From the NCBI RefSeq assembly GCF_024029775.1, contig NZ_CP097122.1:372001-436000 (forward strand): 64,000 nucleotides of DNA, given 5' to 3'. The notes beneath the pieces were generated by a model. The model had not been told where the DNA came from and ran no database searches. It saw nothing but the letters and a program-made list of their open reading frames with translations. Source of the stretch: Fructobacillus americanaquae. GTDB lineage: Bacteria > Bacillota > Bacilli > Lactobacillales > Lactobacillaceae. Made by a program: the position numbers and the translations under genes. Positions 45,488 to 53,978 of this stretch are shown piece after piece. How positions within the stretch are numbered: position 1 is the stretch's first letter; every line of letters begins with the position of its first letter.

Positions 45488-47194
45488 TTATTCAACAGAT
45501 AGCAAGAATGGATAAAGGTCCTGACCACCGTCATGAACTTCGCATTCCAAGTCTTCATCAAGGTCATCAACTGCTTCGGTCAAAGCCTTGATATCTTTCT
45601 TTTTTGCATCCTTACCAGTAATGATCGTGACAATTTCACTATCATCGTCTAACATCTTCGCTAAAGTATCCTTGGCTGTTTCCACTAACTTTTGGCCAAC
45701 GACAACGATTTCGCCATCAACCATTCCTAGCCAATCACCTTTTTTAATGGTTTGACCATGCAACGTTGTATCACGAACCGAATGAGTAATCTGGCCAGAA
45801 ACAACTGTTGCTAACTGTTCAGTCATGGCTGCTTGATTATCCGTTACCGAAACCGTCGGGTTGTAGCCCAACATTGCTGTTAAGCCTTGCTGAATCGTCC
45901 GTGACTTCACTACTTCAACCGGCACATCAACCAAGTCTTTCGCCTGGTCAGCCGCCAAGAAAATATTCGAGTTATTTGGCAAAATGATTGCTGCCTTTGC
46001 TTGTGACTTTTCAATGGCTTCGACAAAATCAGCCGTTGAAGGATTCATTGTTTGACCACCGGTAATCACCTGGTACACGCCCAAAGAATCAAATAATTGT
46101 GCTACGCCATCACCAGCTGCTACTGCAAAAACCGCTACATCAGGGGCCGGCTTTTGTTCTTGTGTAACCTGTTGGTTCTTTCGGTCTTCTTTTTCTTGTT
46201 CATCGATGACGGCCTGCTGTTGATCACGCATGTTATCAACCTTGACCTTGACCAATGAGCCAAATTCACCACCCCAATGAATAATCGCACCGGGATCCTC
46301 AGTATGAACGTGAACCTTGACAACATCTTCGTCATTGATGACCAAGAGTGAATCACCCTTGTCAGCGATGTAATCATAAAAAGTTTGGTAGTCGAATGGC
46401 TTTTCAACCGTTGTTCCCTTACCAATTTCAACCATGACCTCCGTACAGTAACCGTACTGAATGTCTTCTGGCCGTAATGATTCATTTGCTTGGGCACCCG
46501 CATGCAACTTTGAAACCATCTGATCAAGTTCGGCGTTATCAGGCGTCTGTAAATTTTCTTCTGAAATTGTACCCGAAATTACTTCAGCAAAAGCTGACAA
46601 AACCAAAACAAGACCCTGGCCACCAGAGTCGACTACACCAACTTCTTTCAAAACAGGCAAAAGGTCAGGTGTCTTGTCTAAAGCCACTTGAGCAGCGTGG
46701 GCGACCTGATCCATCATCGTTGGTAAATCAGCACCAGCATTGGCCGCTTGATCAGCAGCAGCCGCAGATTCACGAATTACCGTTAAGATAGTACCTTCTG
46801 TTGGCTTCATCACTGATTTATAAGCGACTTGAGCAGCCATCATCAAAGCATCGGCCAAATCTCGGGCTGAAAGGTTATCCTGATCAGCCAAAGAATCGGC
46901 CATGCCGCGGAATATTTGTGACAAGATCACGCCAGAATTACCACGAGCCCCCATTAAAAGGCCTTTCGCTGTGGCCTTGGCTAAGGCCCCAACCGTTTCT
47001 TCCTGGGCATCACGCTCGTATTGCGCACCTGAAGCCATTGACATGGCCATATTGGTCCCTGTATCTCCGTCAGGAACGGGAAAAACGTTTAACTTGTTAA
47101 TGTTCTCCGCATTCGCAGTCAACTTGGCCGCGGCGGCATTGACCATCTTGCCATAATCGGCAGCAGTGATAGTCATTATTTTTTCTGCAGTCAT
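45488..47194 (-). CDS. fakA: fatty acid kinase catalytic subunit FakA (DAK2/DegV-linked)
   Basis: 568 residues. N-terminal DhaL/DAK2 domain: NVFPVPDGDTGTNMAMSM with the Mg-ATP aspartates, GARGNSGVILSQIFRG, DSGGQGL. The middle and C-terminal domains (GYCTEVMVEIGKG, then HVHTEDPG) bind the FakB acyl carrier. Phosphorylates exogenous fatty acids so they can enter phospholipid synthesis; FakB/DegV partner not in the window. Start at ATG 47194; a TTG at 47230 inside asp23 is less likely. Follows the Asp23 gene. Confidence 0.92.
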   Translation of the reverse strand: MTAEKIMTITAADYGKMVNAAAAKLTANAENINKLNVFPVPDGDTGTNMAMSMASGAQYERDAQEETVGALAKATAKGLLMGARGNSGVILSQIFRGMADSLADQDNLSARDLADALMMAAQVAYKSVMKPTEGTILTVIRESAAAADQAANAGADLPTMMDQVAHAAQVALDKTPDLLPVLKEVGVVDSGGQGLVLVLSAFAEVISGTISEENLQTPDNAELDQMVSKLHAGAQANESLRPEDIQYGYCTEVMVEIGKGTTVEKPFDYQTFYDYIADKGDSLLVINDEDVVKVHVHTEDPGAIIHWGGEFGSLVKVKVDNMRDQQQAVIDEQEKEDRKNQQVTQEQKPAPDVAVFAVAAGDGVAQLFDSLGVYQVITGGQTMNPSTADFVEAIEKSQAKAAIILPNNSNIFLAADQAKDLVDVPVEVVKSRTIQQGLTAMLGYNPTVSVTDNQAAMTEQLATVVSGQITHSVRDTTLHGQTIKKGDWLGMVDGEIVVVGQKLVETAKDTLAKMLDDDSEIVTIITGKDAKKKDIKALTEAVDDLDEDLECEVHDGGQDLYPFLLSVE

Positions 47195-47201
47195 CTTCTT
47201 T

Positions 47202-47561
47202 TTAATCCTTGGTTTCAATTCCTTGGACAATCACGTTAACTTCGGGTACATGAATTCCCAAATAACTATCCAAATAATACTTGACTTTGCGTTGAACCGA
47301 CGTGGAAATCTCTGCTAACTTCATGCCATAACGCACAACAATATAAACATCCACAATAACGCCAGCGGCCGTTTGCGAAACAACAACACCGCGACCATAA
47401 TTTTCCCGGTTCAAAATTTGGTTCATACCATCACGCAAAGTCGCCCGTGAAGCCATGCCAACCACACCAGGGTTGGCAATTGTGGCCCCACCAACAACCG
47501 ACGCGATTACGTCGTTTTCAATTTTGATTTCACCATTTTGAGTTTGAATCTTAATTGCCAT
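47202..47561 (-). CDS. Asp23/Gls24 family envelope stress protein (YloU)
   Basis: 119 residues: MAIKIQTQNGEIKIENDVIA, VVGGATIANPGVVGMA, then VIVDVYIVVRYGMKLAEIST are family hallmarks. Always next to fakA. The Shine-Dalgarno AAAGGAA lies about 26 bases from the ATG, but a GTGGGG/CCCCAC hairpin between them could bring the two close. GTG at 47564 and TTG at 47579 are alternative starts. Confidence 0.92.
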   Translation of the reverse strand: MAIKIQTQNGEIKIENDVIASVVGGATIANPGVVGMASRATLRDGMNQILNRENYGRGVVVSQTAAGVIVDVYIVVRYGMKLAEISTSVQRKVKYYLDSYLGIHVPEVNVIVQGIETKD

Positions 47562-47567
47562 CACGTT

Positions 47568-47586
47568 GTTGTGGGGCAAAAAACCC
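47568..47586 (-). other. hairpin between Shine-Dalgarno and start of the Asp23 gene
   Basis: GTGGGG-ttttttg-CCCCAC on the minus strand; not followed by a U run, so not a terminator. It separates AAAGGAAC from AACAACGTG-ATG. Confidence 0.6.
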
Positions 47587-47614
47587 CACGTTCCTTTCTG
47601 TTTACGATAACCCT

Positions 47615-47623
47615 ATTCTACCA
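47615..47623 (-). promoter_or_regulatory. extended -10 promoter of the Asp23-fakA operon
   Basis: Minus strand TGGTAGAAT about 55 bases upstream of the Asp23 start. Confidence 0.5.
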
Positions 47624-47742
47624 TGTTCTAAGAAAAGGTTCTAATCTGCGCACCAGTGGCTTGAGCGTCATTTATCATAATCCCTATCGATGGTAAACAT
47701 CAGCTGCCAAAAGACTGAGCTTAGTCATCAACAACTGATAAT

Positions 47743-47770
47743 AAAAAAACCACCCTCAAGTGGTGGTTTT
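47743..47770 (-). terminator. rpmB terminator
   Basis: Minus strand AACCACC-acttga-GGGTGGTT then T6, directly after the rpmB stop. Confidence 0.9.
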
Positions 47771-47970
47771 TAAACACGTTCAATTAAGCCGTTCTTCAAT
47801 CCGGCCTTCAAAGTACGTGCCGTTAAGTAAACTTTCTTAGGTGCGGAACCGTTAATCTTAACAGTAACCTTTTGCAAGTTTGGCTTCCAGCTACGACGAC
47901 TTGAATTCAAGGCGTGTGAACGTTGATTACCAAAACGGGTGCGTGCACCAGTAATTGCATCTTTTGCCAT
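47770..47970 (-). CDS. rpmB: 50S ribosomal protein L28
   Basis: 66 residues, [20 protein letters not shown] then [17 protein letters not shown]; cysteine-free (C-minus) form that does not need zinc. AGGAGG precedes ATG 47970. The longer frame to 48006 includes the Shine-Dalgarno site itself, so it is not used. Confidence 0.96.
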   Translation of the reverse strand: MAKDAITGARTRFGNQRSHALNSSRRSWKPNLQKVTVKINGSAPKKVYLTARTLKAGLKNGLIERV

Positions 47971-48029
47971 GTCTGACCCTCCTATCCGAGCCGAGGTATT
48001 GTTCATGCTCTTCTTATCAACAATACAAT

Positions 48030-48038
48030 ATTTTACCA
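48030..48038 (-). promoter_or_regulatory. extended -10 promoter of rpmB
   Basis: Minus strand TGGTAAAAT about 60 bases upstream of the ATG. Confidence 0.5.
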
Positions 48039-48039
48039 G

Positions 48040-48320
48040 AATAAAAGGCCTTTAGCAAGAGCAGAAGTCAATTTAACCATCGGTTCAACCTCAAATTCAA
48101 AAGCAATTCGCTCTATACGTGCCTTTTACCCACTTTTTATCTAGAAAATTACTTATACTAAAGCTTTTCCCTAGTCCATAATAACGAATTCCAGCACTAA
48201 AGGCAAAGCAAATTATAAACTTTGCTGATTTATATTCGACCAATCTGTACAAAATCACTATGTTAGTAAAATTTGCTTGCAACAAAACTCTTTGCCCCAA
48301 CTCATAGGCTCATCAGCAAA
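48040..48320. other. intergenic region without a supported gene
   Basis: About 280 bases, AT-rich. A 67-codon TTG-initiated frame on the minus strand (48097-48300) has no ribosome site and no family features. No tRNA or obvious structured RNA seen. Confidence 0.6.
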
Positions 48321-48324
48321 AAAT

Positions 48325-48360
48325 ATAAAAAGGTGCCGACACAATTATTGCCGCCACCTC
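48325..48360 (-). terminator. trxA terminator
   Basis: Minus strand AGGTGGCGGCA-ataattg-TGTCGGCACCT with one mismatch, then T5 and an AT-rich tail. Confidence 0.85.
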
Positions 48361-48381
48361 TATCAAAATCAATTTTTACAA

Positions 48382-48699
48382 TTATGCGTACTTTTGCAAA
48401 ATTTGAGCTAATTGCTCCTTGTTATGGAAACCGGTAATCCGTTCAACGGCTTGACCATCCTTTGTCACGACCAAAGTTGGAATTGCACGAATACCGAAGT
48501 TTGCAGCAGTTTCCTTGTTTTCATCAACATCAACTTTATAAAAGTTAATATTCTTAGTAGCATCTTCATCAGACAAAGCATCTAAAACGGGTGATTGCAT
48601 CTTGCAAGGACCACACCAAGTTGCCCAAAAATCCGTAATGGCAACGCCAGTGGCGGTTTCTTTTTCGAAATTTGCATCAGTAATTGCTGTTACAGCCAT
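48382..48699 (-). CDS. trxA: thioredoxin
   Basis: 105 residues with the redox motif WCGPCK (about 29-34) in DFWATWCGPCKMQSP, cis-Pro in IRAIPTLVV, and the C-terminal helix. Starts directly after the thiN stop. Reduces cytoplasmic disulfides; thioredoxin reductase not in the window. Confidence 0.96.
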   Translation of the reverse strand: MAVTAITDANFEKETATGVAITDFWATWCGPCKMQSPVLDALSDEDATKNINFYKVDVDENKETAANFGIRAIPTLVVTKDGQAVERITGFHNKEQLAQILQKYA

Positions 48700-49374
48700 T
48701 TACTTACCTCCATCTTTACTCTGAGTAACGATCATGATTCCACTGTCAAAAGACAAGTGGACCAATTCATCAATAAATTCATTTGATGACCACATTATAG
48801 CCTTACTTTCTTTCTGTGTCAAGGTATACTTCGCATCAATGATTTCCAAATTATCAACTATACCCAATGGCATAAAGCCTAGATATTTCATACCTTTAAT
48901 GTGCTGAACCACCTTTTCCCCAGGCAACAAATAAGAAACAACATTCTGCTGATCAACCAGGGCAACCCGTTCCACTAAATTTGGCAAATCAATCTCTTGT
49001 GCCAATTCAGTAAAGCCAGCCATTGCTGGAAAAGTTAAATTAGCTAAAAGATGGTCGAGACGGCCACCAGTTGCTCCATAAACTCTGATTTCATCTGCAC
49101 CGAGACTAGCTGCAGCCTTGATGGCTAGCTGCGTATCAGTAAAGTCTTTTTCCGGAGGAAAACGATAGACATGGTTAGCTTCCAAATGACTGGTAACTTC
49201 CTCAAACTCATCTTTTGTCAAAGAATCAAAGTCGCCAACCACCGTTTGAAAGTCCATTCCAGCCTGCATTAAGTACCAAGCGCCACGATCAGCACCCAAC
49301 CACTGCCCTTCTTGCTCAAAAATATCATCAGGCCAAAATTCAGTCGGACCCCCAGCTAAGATATTAATTCGCAT
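48700..49374 (-). CDS. thiN: thiamine pyrophosphokinase
   Basis: 224 residues. INILAGGPTEFWPDD start, GADRGAWYLMQAG, VGDFDSL (about 46-52), FPPEKDFTDTQLAIKAA (about 72-88), GATGGRLDHLLANL (about 101-114). Converts thiamine to TPP, needed by phosphoketolase in heterofermenters. AAAGGG precedes the ATG. Confidence 0.93.
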   Translation of the reverse strand: MRINILAGGPTEFWPDDIFEQEGQWLGADRGAWYLMQAGMDFQTVVGDFDSLTKDEFEEVTSHLEANHVYRFPPEKDFTDTQLAIKAAASLGADEIRVYGATGGRLDHLLANLTFPAMAGFTELAQEIDLPNLVERVALVDQQNVVSYLLPGEKVVQHIKGMKYLGFMPLGIVDNLEIIDAKYTLTQKESKAIMWSSNEFIDELVHLSFDSGIMIVTQSKDGGK

Positions 49375-49394
49375 TCAATTACCCTTTCTTTTCG

Positions 49395-49422
49395 AAAAAA
49401 GCCAAGCAAAAATTTGCTTAGC
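49395..49422 (-). terminator. rpe terminator
   Basis: Minus strand GCTAAGCAAA/TTTGCTTGGC with a small loop followed by T6. Confidence 0.85.
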
Positions 49423-49456
49423 CCATTTTAGATTATTATTTAATAAACTGTCTGTT

Positions 49457-50113
49457 TTACTTAGTTAAATCCAGCAACTTAGCAACTTTAGCAGCTGGAT
49501 CCTTCTTATCGTAGACATATGAACCAGCAACGAAAACATTTGCACCGGCAGCGGCCGTCAAAGCAATCGTTTTATCGTTAATGCCACCATCAACTTCGAT
49601 ATCGTAGTCCAAACCATTATCTTGCTTATAAATAGACAATTCCTTAATCTTTTCAACCATTTCTGGCAAGAAGGCCTGACCGCCAAAACCAGGATTAACC
49701 GTCATTACTAAGACCTGGTCGACCATTGTTAAGACAGGAATAATAGCTGACACCGGTGTTCCGGGATTAATCACCACCTCTGCCTTCACACCAGCAGCTT
49801 TAATCATTTGTAAAACACGGTGAATATGTGGCGTCGATTCCACGTGAACTCCAATTAAGTCAGCACCAGCCTCAGCCAATTCTTCAACATGGTTTTCTGG
49901 GTGGACAGCCATCAAATGGACATCCAAGAACAAATCAGTTTGCGGGCGTAATTGCTTTACCCAAGCTGGACCATAAGCCATCGATGGAACAAATGAACCG
50001 TCCATCAAGTCGATGTGCAAATACTTTGCACCAGCCTTTTCCACCAAGGCGACATCTGCGCCTAACTTGGTGACATCCGCACTCAAAATTGATGGAGCAA
50101 TAATTCCTGCCAT
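49457..50113 (-). CDS. rpe: ribulose-phosphate 3-epimerase
   Basis: 218 residues, TIM barrel. IIAPSILSADVTKLG start, HIDLMDGSFVPSMAYGPAWV (metal His/Asp), VHLMAVHPENH, VLVMTVNPGFGGQAFLPEMV and IEVDGGINDKTI. Interconverts ribulose-5-P and xylulose-5-P, the phosphoketolase substrate. GAGGAAAA precedes the ATG. Confidence 0.97.
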   Translation of the reverse strand: MAGIIAPSILSADVTKLGADVALVEKAGAKYLHIDLMDGSFVPSMAYGPAWVKQLRPQTDLFLDVHLMAVHPENHVEELAEAGADLIGVHVESTPHIHRVLQMIKAAGVKAEVVINPGTPVSAIIPVLTMVDQVLVMTVNPGFGGQAFLPEMVEKIKELSIYKQDNGLDYDIEVDGGINDKTIALTAAAGANVFVAGSYVYDKKDPAAKVAKLLDLTK

Positions 50114-50178
50114 GTTTTCCTCTTTTCCTCAGCGCTCGGCATGTTGAGAATTCATTGCCAAATTAGCAATCATCCCCT

Positions 50179-51084
50179 TTACTGACGCCATTTTTGGCTC
50201 GTCTTTTGATAGACTGGCCGTTTCCCTTTAATAATTTGATAAAACAGTTCGTAACTATTATACCGTGCTTGTGAAATACTGCCAAGGGCAACCCCCTCTT
50301 TCACCGCACAACCAGGTTCATTGATGTGCGAGCAAGTCCGAAAGCGGCACTGGCCACTGACCGCTTTTATCTCAGGAAAGTAATTTCCTAATTCTTCAAC
50401 CGGAAAGTCAAAGACTTCATAGGATGAAAATCCTGGCGTGTCAGCAATCAAAGCCTCAAAAGCTGGGACTAAAATTAACGAAACTTGTCGAGTTGTATGT
50501 TTTCCACGCGAGAGCGCTTTTGAAACAACCCCCGTCTCTAACTGCAATTCTGGTGCCAAAGTGTTTAGTAGCGTTGATTTACCCGCTCCTGTTTGACCCA
50601 TCGCCACCACAACCTGTTTTTTCAAAATTGGCTGGAAAGCGGCAGCAACATCATCATCGGAGGCGATGACATCATAACCAATCGCACGATATTCGGCTAA
50701 GGTTGCCTCAAAATCTTGTCGATCAGTCGAATCGAGCAAGTCCATCTTGGAAAAATAGAGGACAGGTTTCACGAAAGCGGCCTCAAGCGCTACCAATTGC
50801 CGATCCAACAAATTTTGAGAAAAGGCTGGTTCAACAACCGAAGTCACAACAATGGCTAAATCAACATTAGCAATGGGTGGTCGCACCAAAGCATTTTTCC
50901 GATCATGTAACGCCCAAATAAAACCCTCGCCGTTTTCCGATTCAAAATCAGCAAAATCGCCGACTAGGGGGCGGTGGTTTTTTTGACGAAATTGTCCGCG
51001 CGCTCGCGTGCGTTCAACAACCCCATCATCCATCATGATGTCATAGTAACCGGCCAACGACCGAATAATCCGTCCTGTTTTCAT
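50179..51084 (-). CDS. rsgA: ribosome small-subunit biogenesis GTPase RsgA
   Basis: 301 residues, circularly permuted GTPase. N-terminal OB domain ([20 protein letters not shown]), then YFSKMDLLD (G4), [14 protein letters not shown] (P-loop, about 164-177), the HTTRQVSLI switch, [10 protein letters not shown] (G3), and the zinc motif [19 protein letters not shown] 51084 fits the family start but has no Shine-Dalgarno site; an extended -10 box ends six bases earlier, suggesting a leaderless transcript. Confidence 0.96.
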   Translation of the reverse strand: MKTGRIIRSLAGYYDIMMDDGVVERTRARGQFRQKNHRPLVGDFADFESENGEGFIWALHDRKNALVRPPIANVDLAIVVTSVVEPAFSQNLLDRQLVALEAAFVKPVLYFSKMDLLDSTDRQDFEATLAEYRAIGYDVIASDDDVAAAFQPILKKQVVVAMGQTGAGKSTLLNTLAPELQLETGVVSKALSRGKHTTRQVSLILVPAFEALIADTPGFSSYEVFDFPVEELGNYFPEIKAVSGQCRFRTCSHINEPGCAVKEGVALGSISQARYNSYELFYQIIKGKRPVYQKTSQKWRQ

Positions 51085-51090
51085 ACGCTT

Positions 51091-51099
51091 AGTATAGCA
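51091..51099 (-). promoter_or_regulatory. rsgA promoter, predicted leaderless start
   Basis: Minus strand TGCTATACT; hexamer 51091-51096. Counting seven bases from its end puts +1 at 51084, the A of the rsgA ATG. Confidence 0.6.
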
Positions 51100-51185
51100 T
51101 ATTTTTAAAAATTCCAGTGAACACCACAAACCAAATTCTAACAAAAAAAGAAAAACATCAAATTTATGTTAAGTTTGATTTTTAA

Positions 51186-51214
51186 TCAAAAAAGCCACTA
51201 AAAAGCGGCTTTTT
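51186..51214 (-). terminator. pknB terminator
   Basis: Minus strand AAAAGCCGC-ttttta-GTGGCTTTT then T run; a second weaker hairpin (ATCAAA/TTTGAT with U tract) follows at about 51150-51180. Confidence 0.85.
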
Positions 51215-51241
51215 ATCATCACTGTTATGCCAAAATTCAAG

Positions 51242-53113
51242 CTAATGGTTATTGGACGAAGGTGATGAGGAGGAACTCGAGGACGAAGACGAAGAAGAGT
51301 TCGATGAATTATTATTCGAATCATTACTATTATTGTTGCTATTCGTACTATTTTCCTGGCCAGCAGAAATCGTCAAGGTTAGCGTTTTATCGGAAGTAAT
51401 CTGCGAACCAGCTGGTATATCTTGGGCAATTACCTGACCACTTGTTTGGCTAGAATTTGTAAAGTTAAAACTGAGCTGAATCCGGTTCGAATTTGCCCAG
51501 TTCATTGCATCACTTTGGTTCTTACCAACCAGGTTTGGCACTTGAACCTTACTTGGACCAGTTGAAACCGTTAAAGTGATTGTCGTTGAACTAGGATCAA
51601 CAGCGGTAAAGGCCGCAGCCGATTGGGAAATGACTTCCCCACTCGGAACATCAGAACTAGCTTGGCTTTTTCGCTTAACGGTGAAGCCTTGACCACTTAG
51701 CTGCGCCGCTGCTTCGCCATAGCTCCAACCACTATAGTCGGCTAGAGTGACCTTATTCGCACCAGAGGAAACCACCAAAGAAACGGAAGTTCCCTTTTTT
51801 AGGTAGGCGCCCGATCCAGGTTTCGTCTTCATCACTTGGCCACTAGTAACCGTCTTGGACGACGCATAAGTTGGACCGGACACCGTCAATCCAGCATCAG
51901 AAAGCTTGCTTTCAGCTTGGTTTACAGACATATTGGTGACATCCGGCATAGTGACATAGTTATTTTTAAAATAACTTGCCCCACCAAAGCTAGCCAACAA
52001 CAAGACTAGCATTACTAAGGAAACAACCCACTTTTTGGCCGACTTGTACTTAACACCATTTTTGGACAAAACCTGACGAACAAACTTTGGCATCCGATCA
52101 ACTTGCATGGCAATTTCTTTGATCGACATTCCCTGCTTAGCATAATCAATAATTTGATCAGTGACCGATTTTCCTTCTTCGGGATCTTTTAAAATATCAG
52201 GGTCAGCCACATAGGGGCGATCTGCTAAATCAGTATCAACTAAACGCGTCTCATCAGAGGTTTCTGGCACGTACCGACTCTCTTTGGAGCGTCTTTTCGA
52301 CAACGAAGTTTTAAGGTCAGCGGCCATATCTTCAGCCGAAAAATAGCGGTCTACTGGATTTTTAGCAGTTGCCCGCAAAATAACATTTTCTAATGGCTGG
52401 GGAACCTGGCTATCAAAATCGCGCACAAAAGGCATTGGCATGTTCCCATGCTTATAAGCCACTTGTTCTGGCGTATCACCTTGATAAGGCACTTGGTTCG
52501 TCAACAGTTCATACAAAATAACACCCAGCGCATAAATATCGGACTGGGCAGAGGCATGCTGACCGATGGGCAGTTCCGGCGCCAGGTAATGAATTGAGCC
52601 GATCACCGTGTGTACCTGAGTCAACGACTCTGATTTTTTGGCCGTTGCAATCCCAAAATCGGTAATCTTCACTTGCCCTTGTCGATCAATCAAGATGTTT
52701 TGTGGTTTCAAATCACGATGAATAATACCAGCACGATGGGCAGCTGCCACTGCATCCAAGATTTGTTCCATGATATCAACAACCTTGTGATAAGGGATTG
52801 GAAAATGCGCCTGCGTGTAATCCTTCAAATCCATCCCATCGACATATTCCATCACCAAATAAGAAGAGCCATCAAACTCACCGGCATCATAAACCTGGAC
52901 AATATGGTCGTTGACCAAAGCTGTTGCTGCTTTTGCCTCACGTTGAAAGCGTTCAACAGCGTCTGGTTGGTCCTTGATGTCCAATCGAATCATCTTCAAC
53001 GTAACATCACGGTTTAAATAAGTGTCAAAAGCTTGGTAGACATTGGCCATGCCACCACCACCCAGAGGGTGCACTACACGGTAGCGGTGATCAATCATCG
53101 TTCCTTGTTCCAT
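51242..53113 (-). CDS. pknB: PASTA-domain serine/threonine kinase
   Basis: 623 residues. Kinase domain 1-270: GGGGMANVYQAFD, the invariant Lys in VTLKMIRL, HRDLKPQNILID, ITDFGIATA. Juxtamembrane region, one membrane helix (WVVSLVMLVLLLASFGGASY, about 365-385), and three extracellular PASTA domains (about 393-590). The C-terminus is a Ser/Asn tract with more than ten consecutive Ser, probably surface exposed. Senses muropeptides or lipid II and phosphorylates division and wall proteins. Overlaps stp by one base. Confidence 0.95.
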   Translation of the reverse strand: MEQGTMIDHRYRVVHPLGGGGMANVYQAFDTYLNRDVTLKMIRLDIKDQPDAVERFQREAKAATALVNDHIVQVYDAGEFDGSSYLVMEYVDGMDLKDYTQAHFPIPYHKVVDIMEQILDAVAAAHRAGIIHRDLKPQNILIDRQGQVKITDFGIATAKKSESLTQVHTVIGSIHYLAPELPIGQHASAQSDIYALGVILYELLTNQVPYQGDTPEQVAYKHGNMPMPFVRDFDSQVPQPLENVILRATAKNPVDRYFSAEDMAADLKTSLSKRRSKESRYVPETSDETRLVDTDLADRPYVADPDILKDPEEGKSVTDQIIDYAKQGMSIKEIAMQVDRMPKFVRQVLSKNGVKYKSAKKWVVSLVMLVLLLASFGGASYFKNNYVTMPDVTNMSVNQAESKLSDAGLTVSGPTYASSKTVTSGQVMKTKPGSGAYLKKGTSVSLVVSSGANKVTLADYSGWSYGEAAAQLSGQGFTVKRKSQASSDVPSGEVISQSAAAFTAVDPSSTTITLTVSTGPSKVQVPNLVGKNQSDAMNWANSNRIQLSFNFTNSSQTSGQVIAQDIPAGSQITSDKTLTLTISAGQENSTNSNNNSNDSNNNSSNSSSSSSSSSSSSPSSNNH

Positions 53114-53973
53114 TAGTTTTGCCTCCCTGTTTGTTGTGGCATTTCTTGGTCAGTATCTGATTGTTGACGAACATCGGCATACGCCTTGGCCGCCATTTGT
53201 TGATTTGGATTCGTTAAATCTGTCACCAGCAATGCCGTAATATTATCCGGTGCCTGGCGCGCATTGGCCGCCTTCATTAGCGCCCGGATTCGTTCGGTTA
53301 GGTCTAAGACAGACCCCAATGGCGGCTCATTTCCTGGCCGGTGGCGTCCTGGTTGGAGCAATTTGACCTGGTCTTCAATTGAAAGAATCTTGGCCAGACC
53401 ATCGGAGGTCAAATAAAGCCAATCATCTTTTTTAGGGACAAAAGTTGTCCATTCAAGGTCAACTTTTTGATTGACCCCCAAATAGCGGGTTAAAGAATTG
53501 GCTTCGGGTAGGCTTTCATCATAAATTTGACCACTATCCCGCTTAATTTCATTCCGCAGGGTGTGATCAAAAGTCAACAATTCAGCCTTTTTCCCCCGCA
53601 AGAAATAAGCCCGAGAATCACCTGCATTTGCAACTAAAATTTTTCCCGGCAAGCAAGCAGCCAAAACCACTGTTGTCGCCATATTGTTAACCCGAGGATT
53701 TTTTTGTCCTGCTAACAAAATAGCGCGATTGGCCAAGGCGGCTTGATGCACCAACCAGGCCTTCACACTTTCTGGATCGGTCATGTTCCTTTTTTGCCAA
53801 GCAGTACCAAGGGTTTCCACCACAATTTGGCTGGCCTGCTTAGAACCCGGATTAGAGGCAACACCATCAGCGACAACCACTAAGGCTTCGCCTGATTGAT
53901 TATAAAAGGCGCCCACTGCGTCTTGATTATCGACCCGAGTAGGGCCTTTTTCGCTGATATAAGCAATTGCCAT
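53113..53973 (-). CDS. stp: PP2C-family protein phosphatase, partner of PknB
   Basis: 286 residues. Metal-binding DNQDAVGAF (about 17), VVADGVASNPGSKQAS (Asp-Gly motif, about 34), VANAGDSRAYFLRG (about 113) and a C-terminal APDNITALLV. In this protein the usual VADGMGGH is VADGVASN. A basic/Gln-rich C-terminal tail follows. Reverses PknB phosphorylation. Confidence 0.95.
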   Translation of the reverse strand: MAIAYISEKGPTRVDNQDAVGAFYNQSGEALVVVADGVASNPGSKQASQIVVETLGTAWQKRNMTDPESVKAWLVHQAALANRAILLAGQKNPRVNNMATTVVLAACLPGKILVANAGDSRAYFLRGKKAELLTFDHTLRNEIKRDSGQIYDESLPEANSLTRYLGVNQKVDLEWTTFVPKKDDWLYLTSDGLAKILSIEDQVKLLQPGRHRPGNEPPLGSVLDLTERIRALMKAANARQAPDNITALLVTDLTNPNQQMAAKAYADVRQQSDTDQEMPQQTGRQN

Positions 53974-53978
53974 CGTAT

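Noticed and set aside
48097-48300. 67-codon minus-strand frame between rpmB and trxA
   Set aside because: TTG start without ribosome site, no recognisable protein features.
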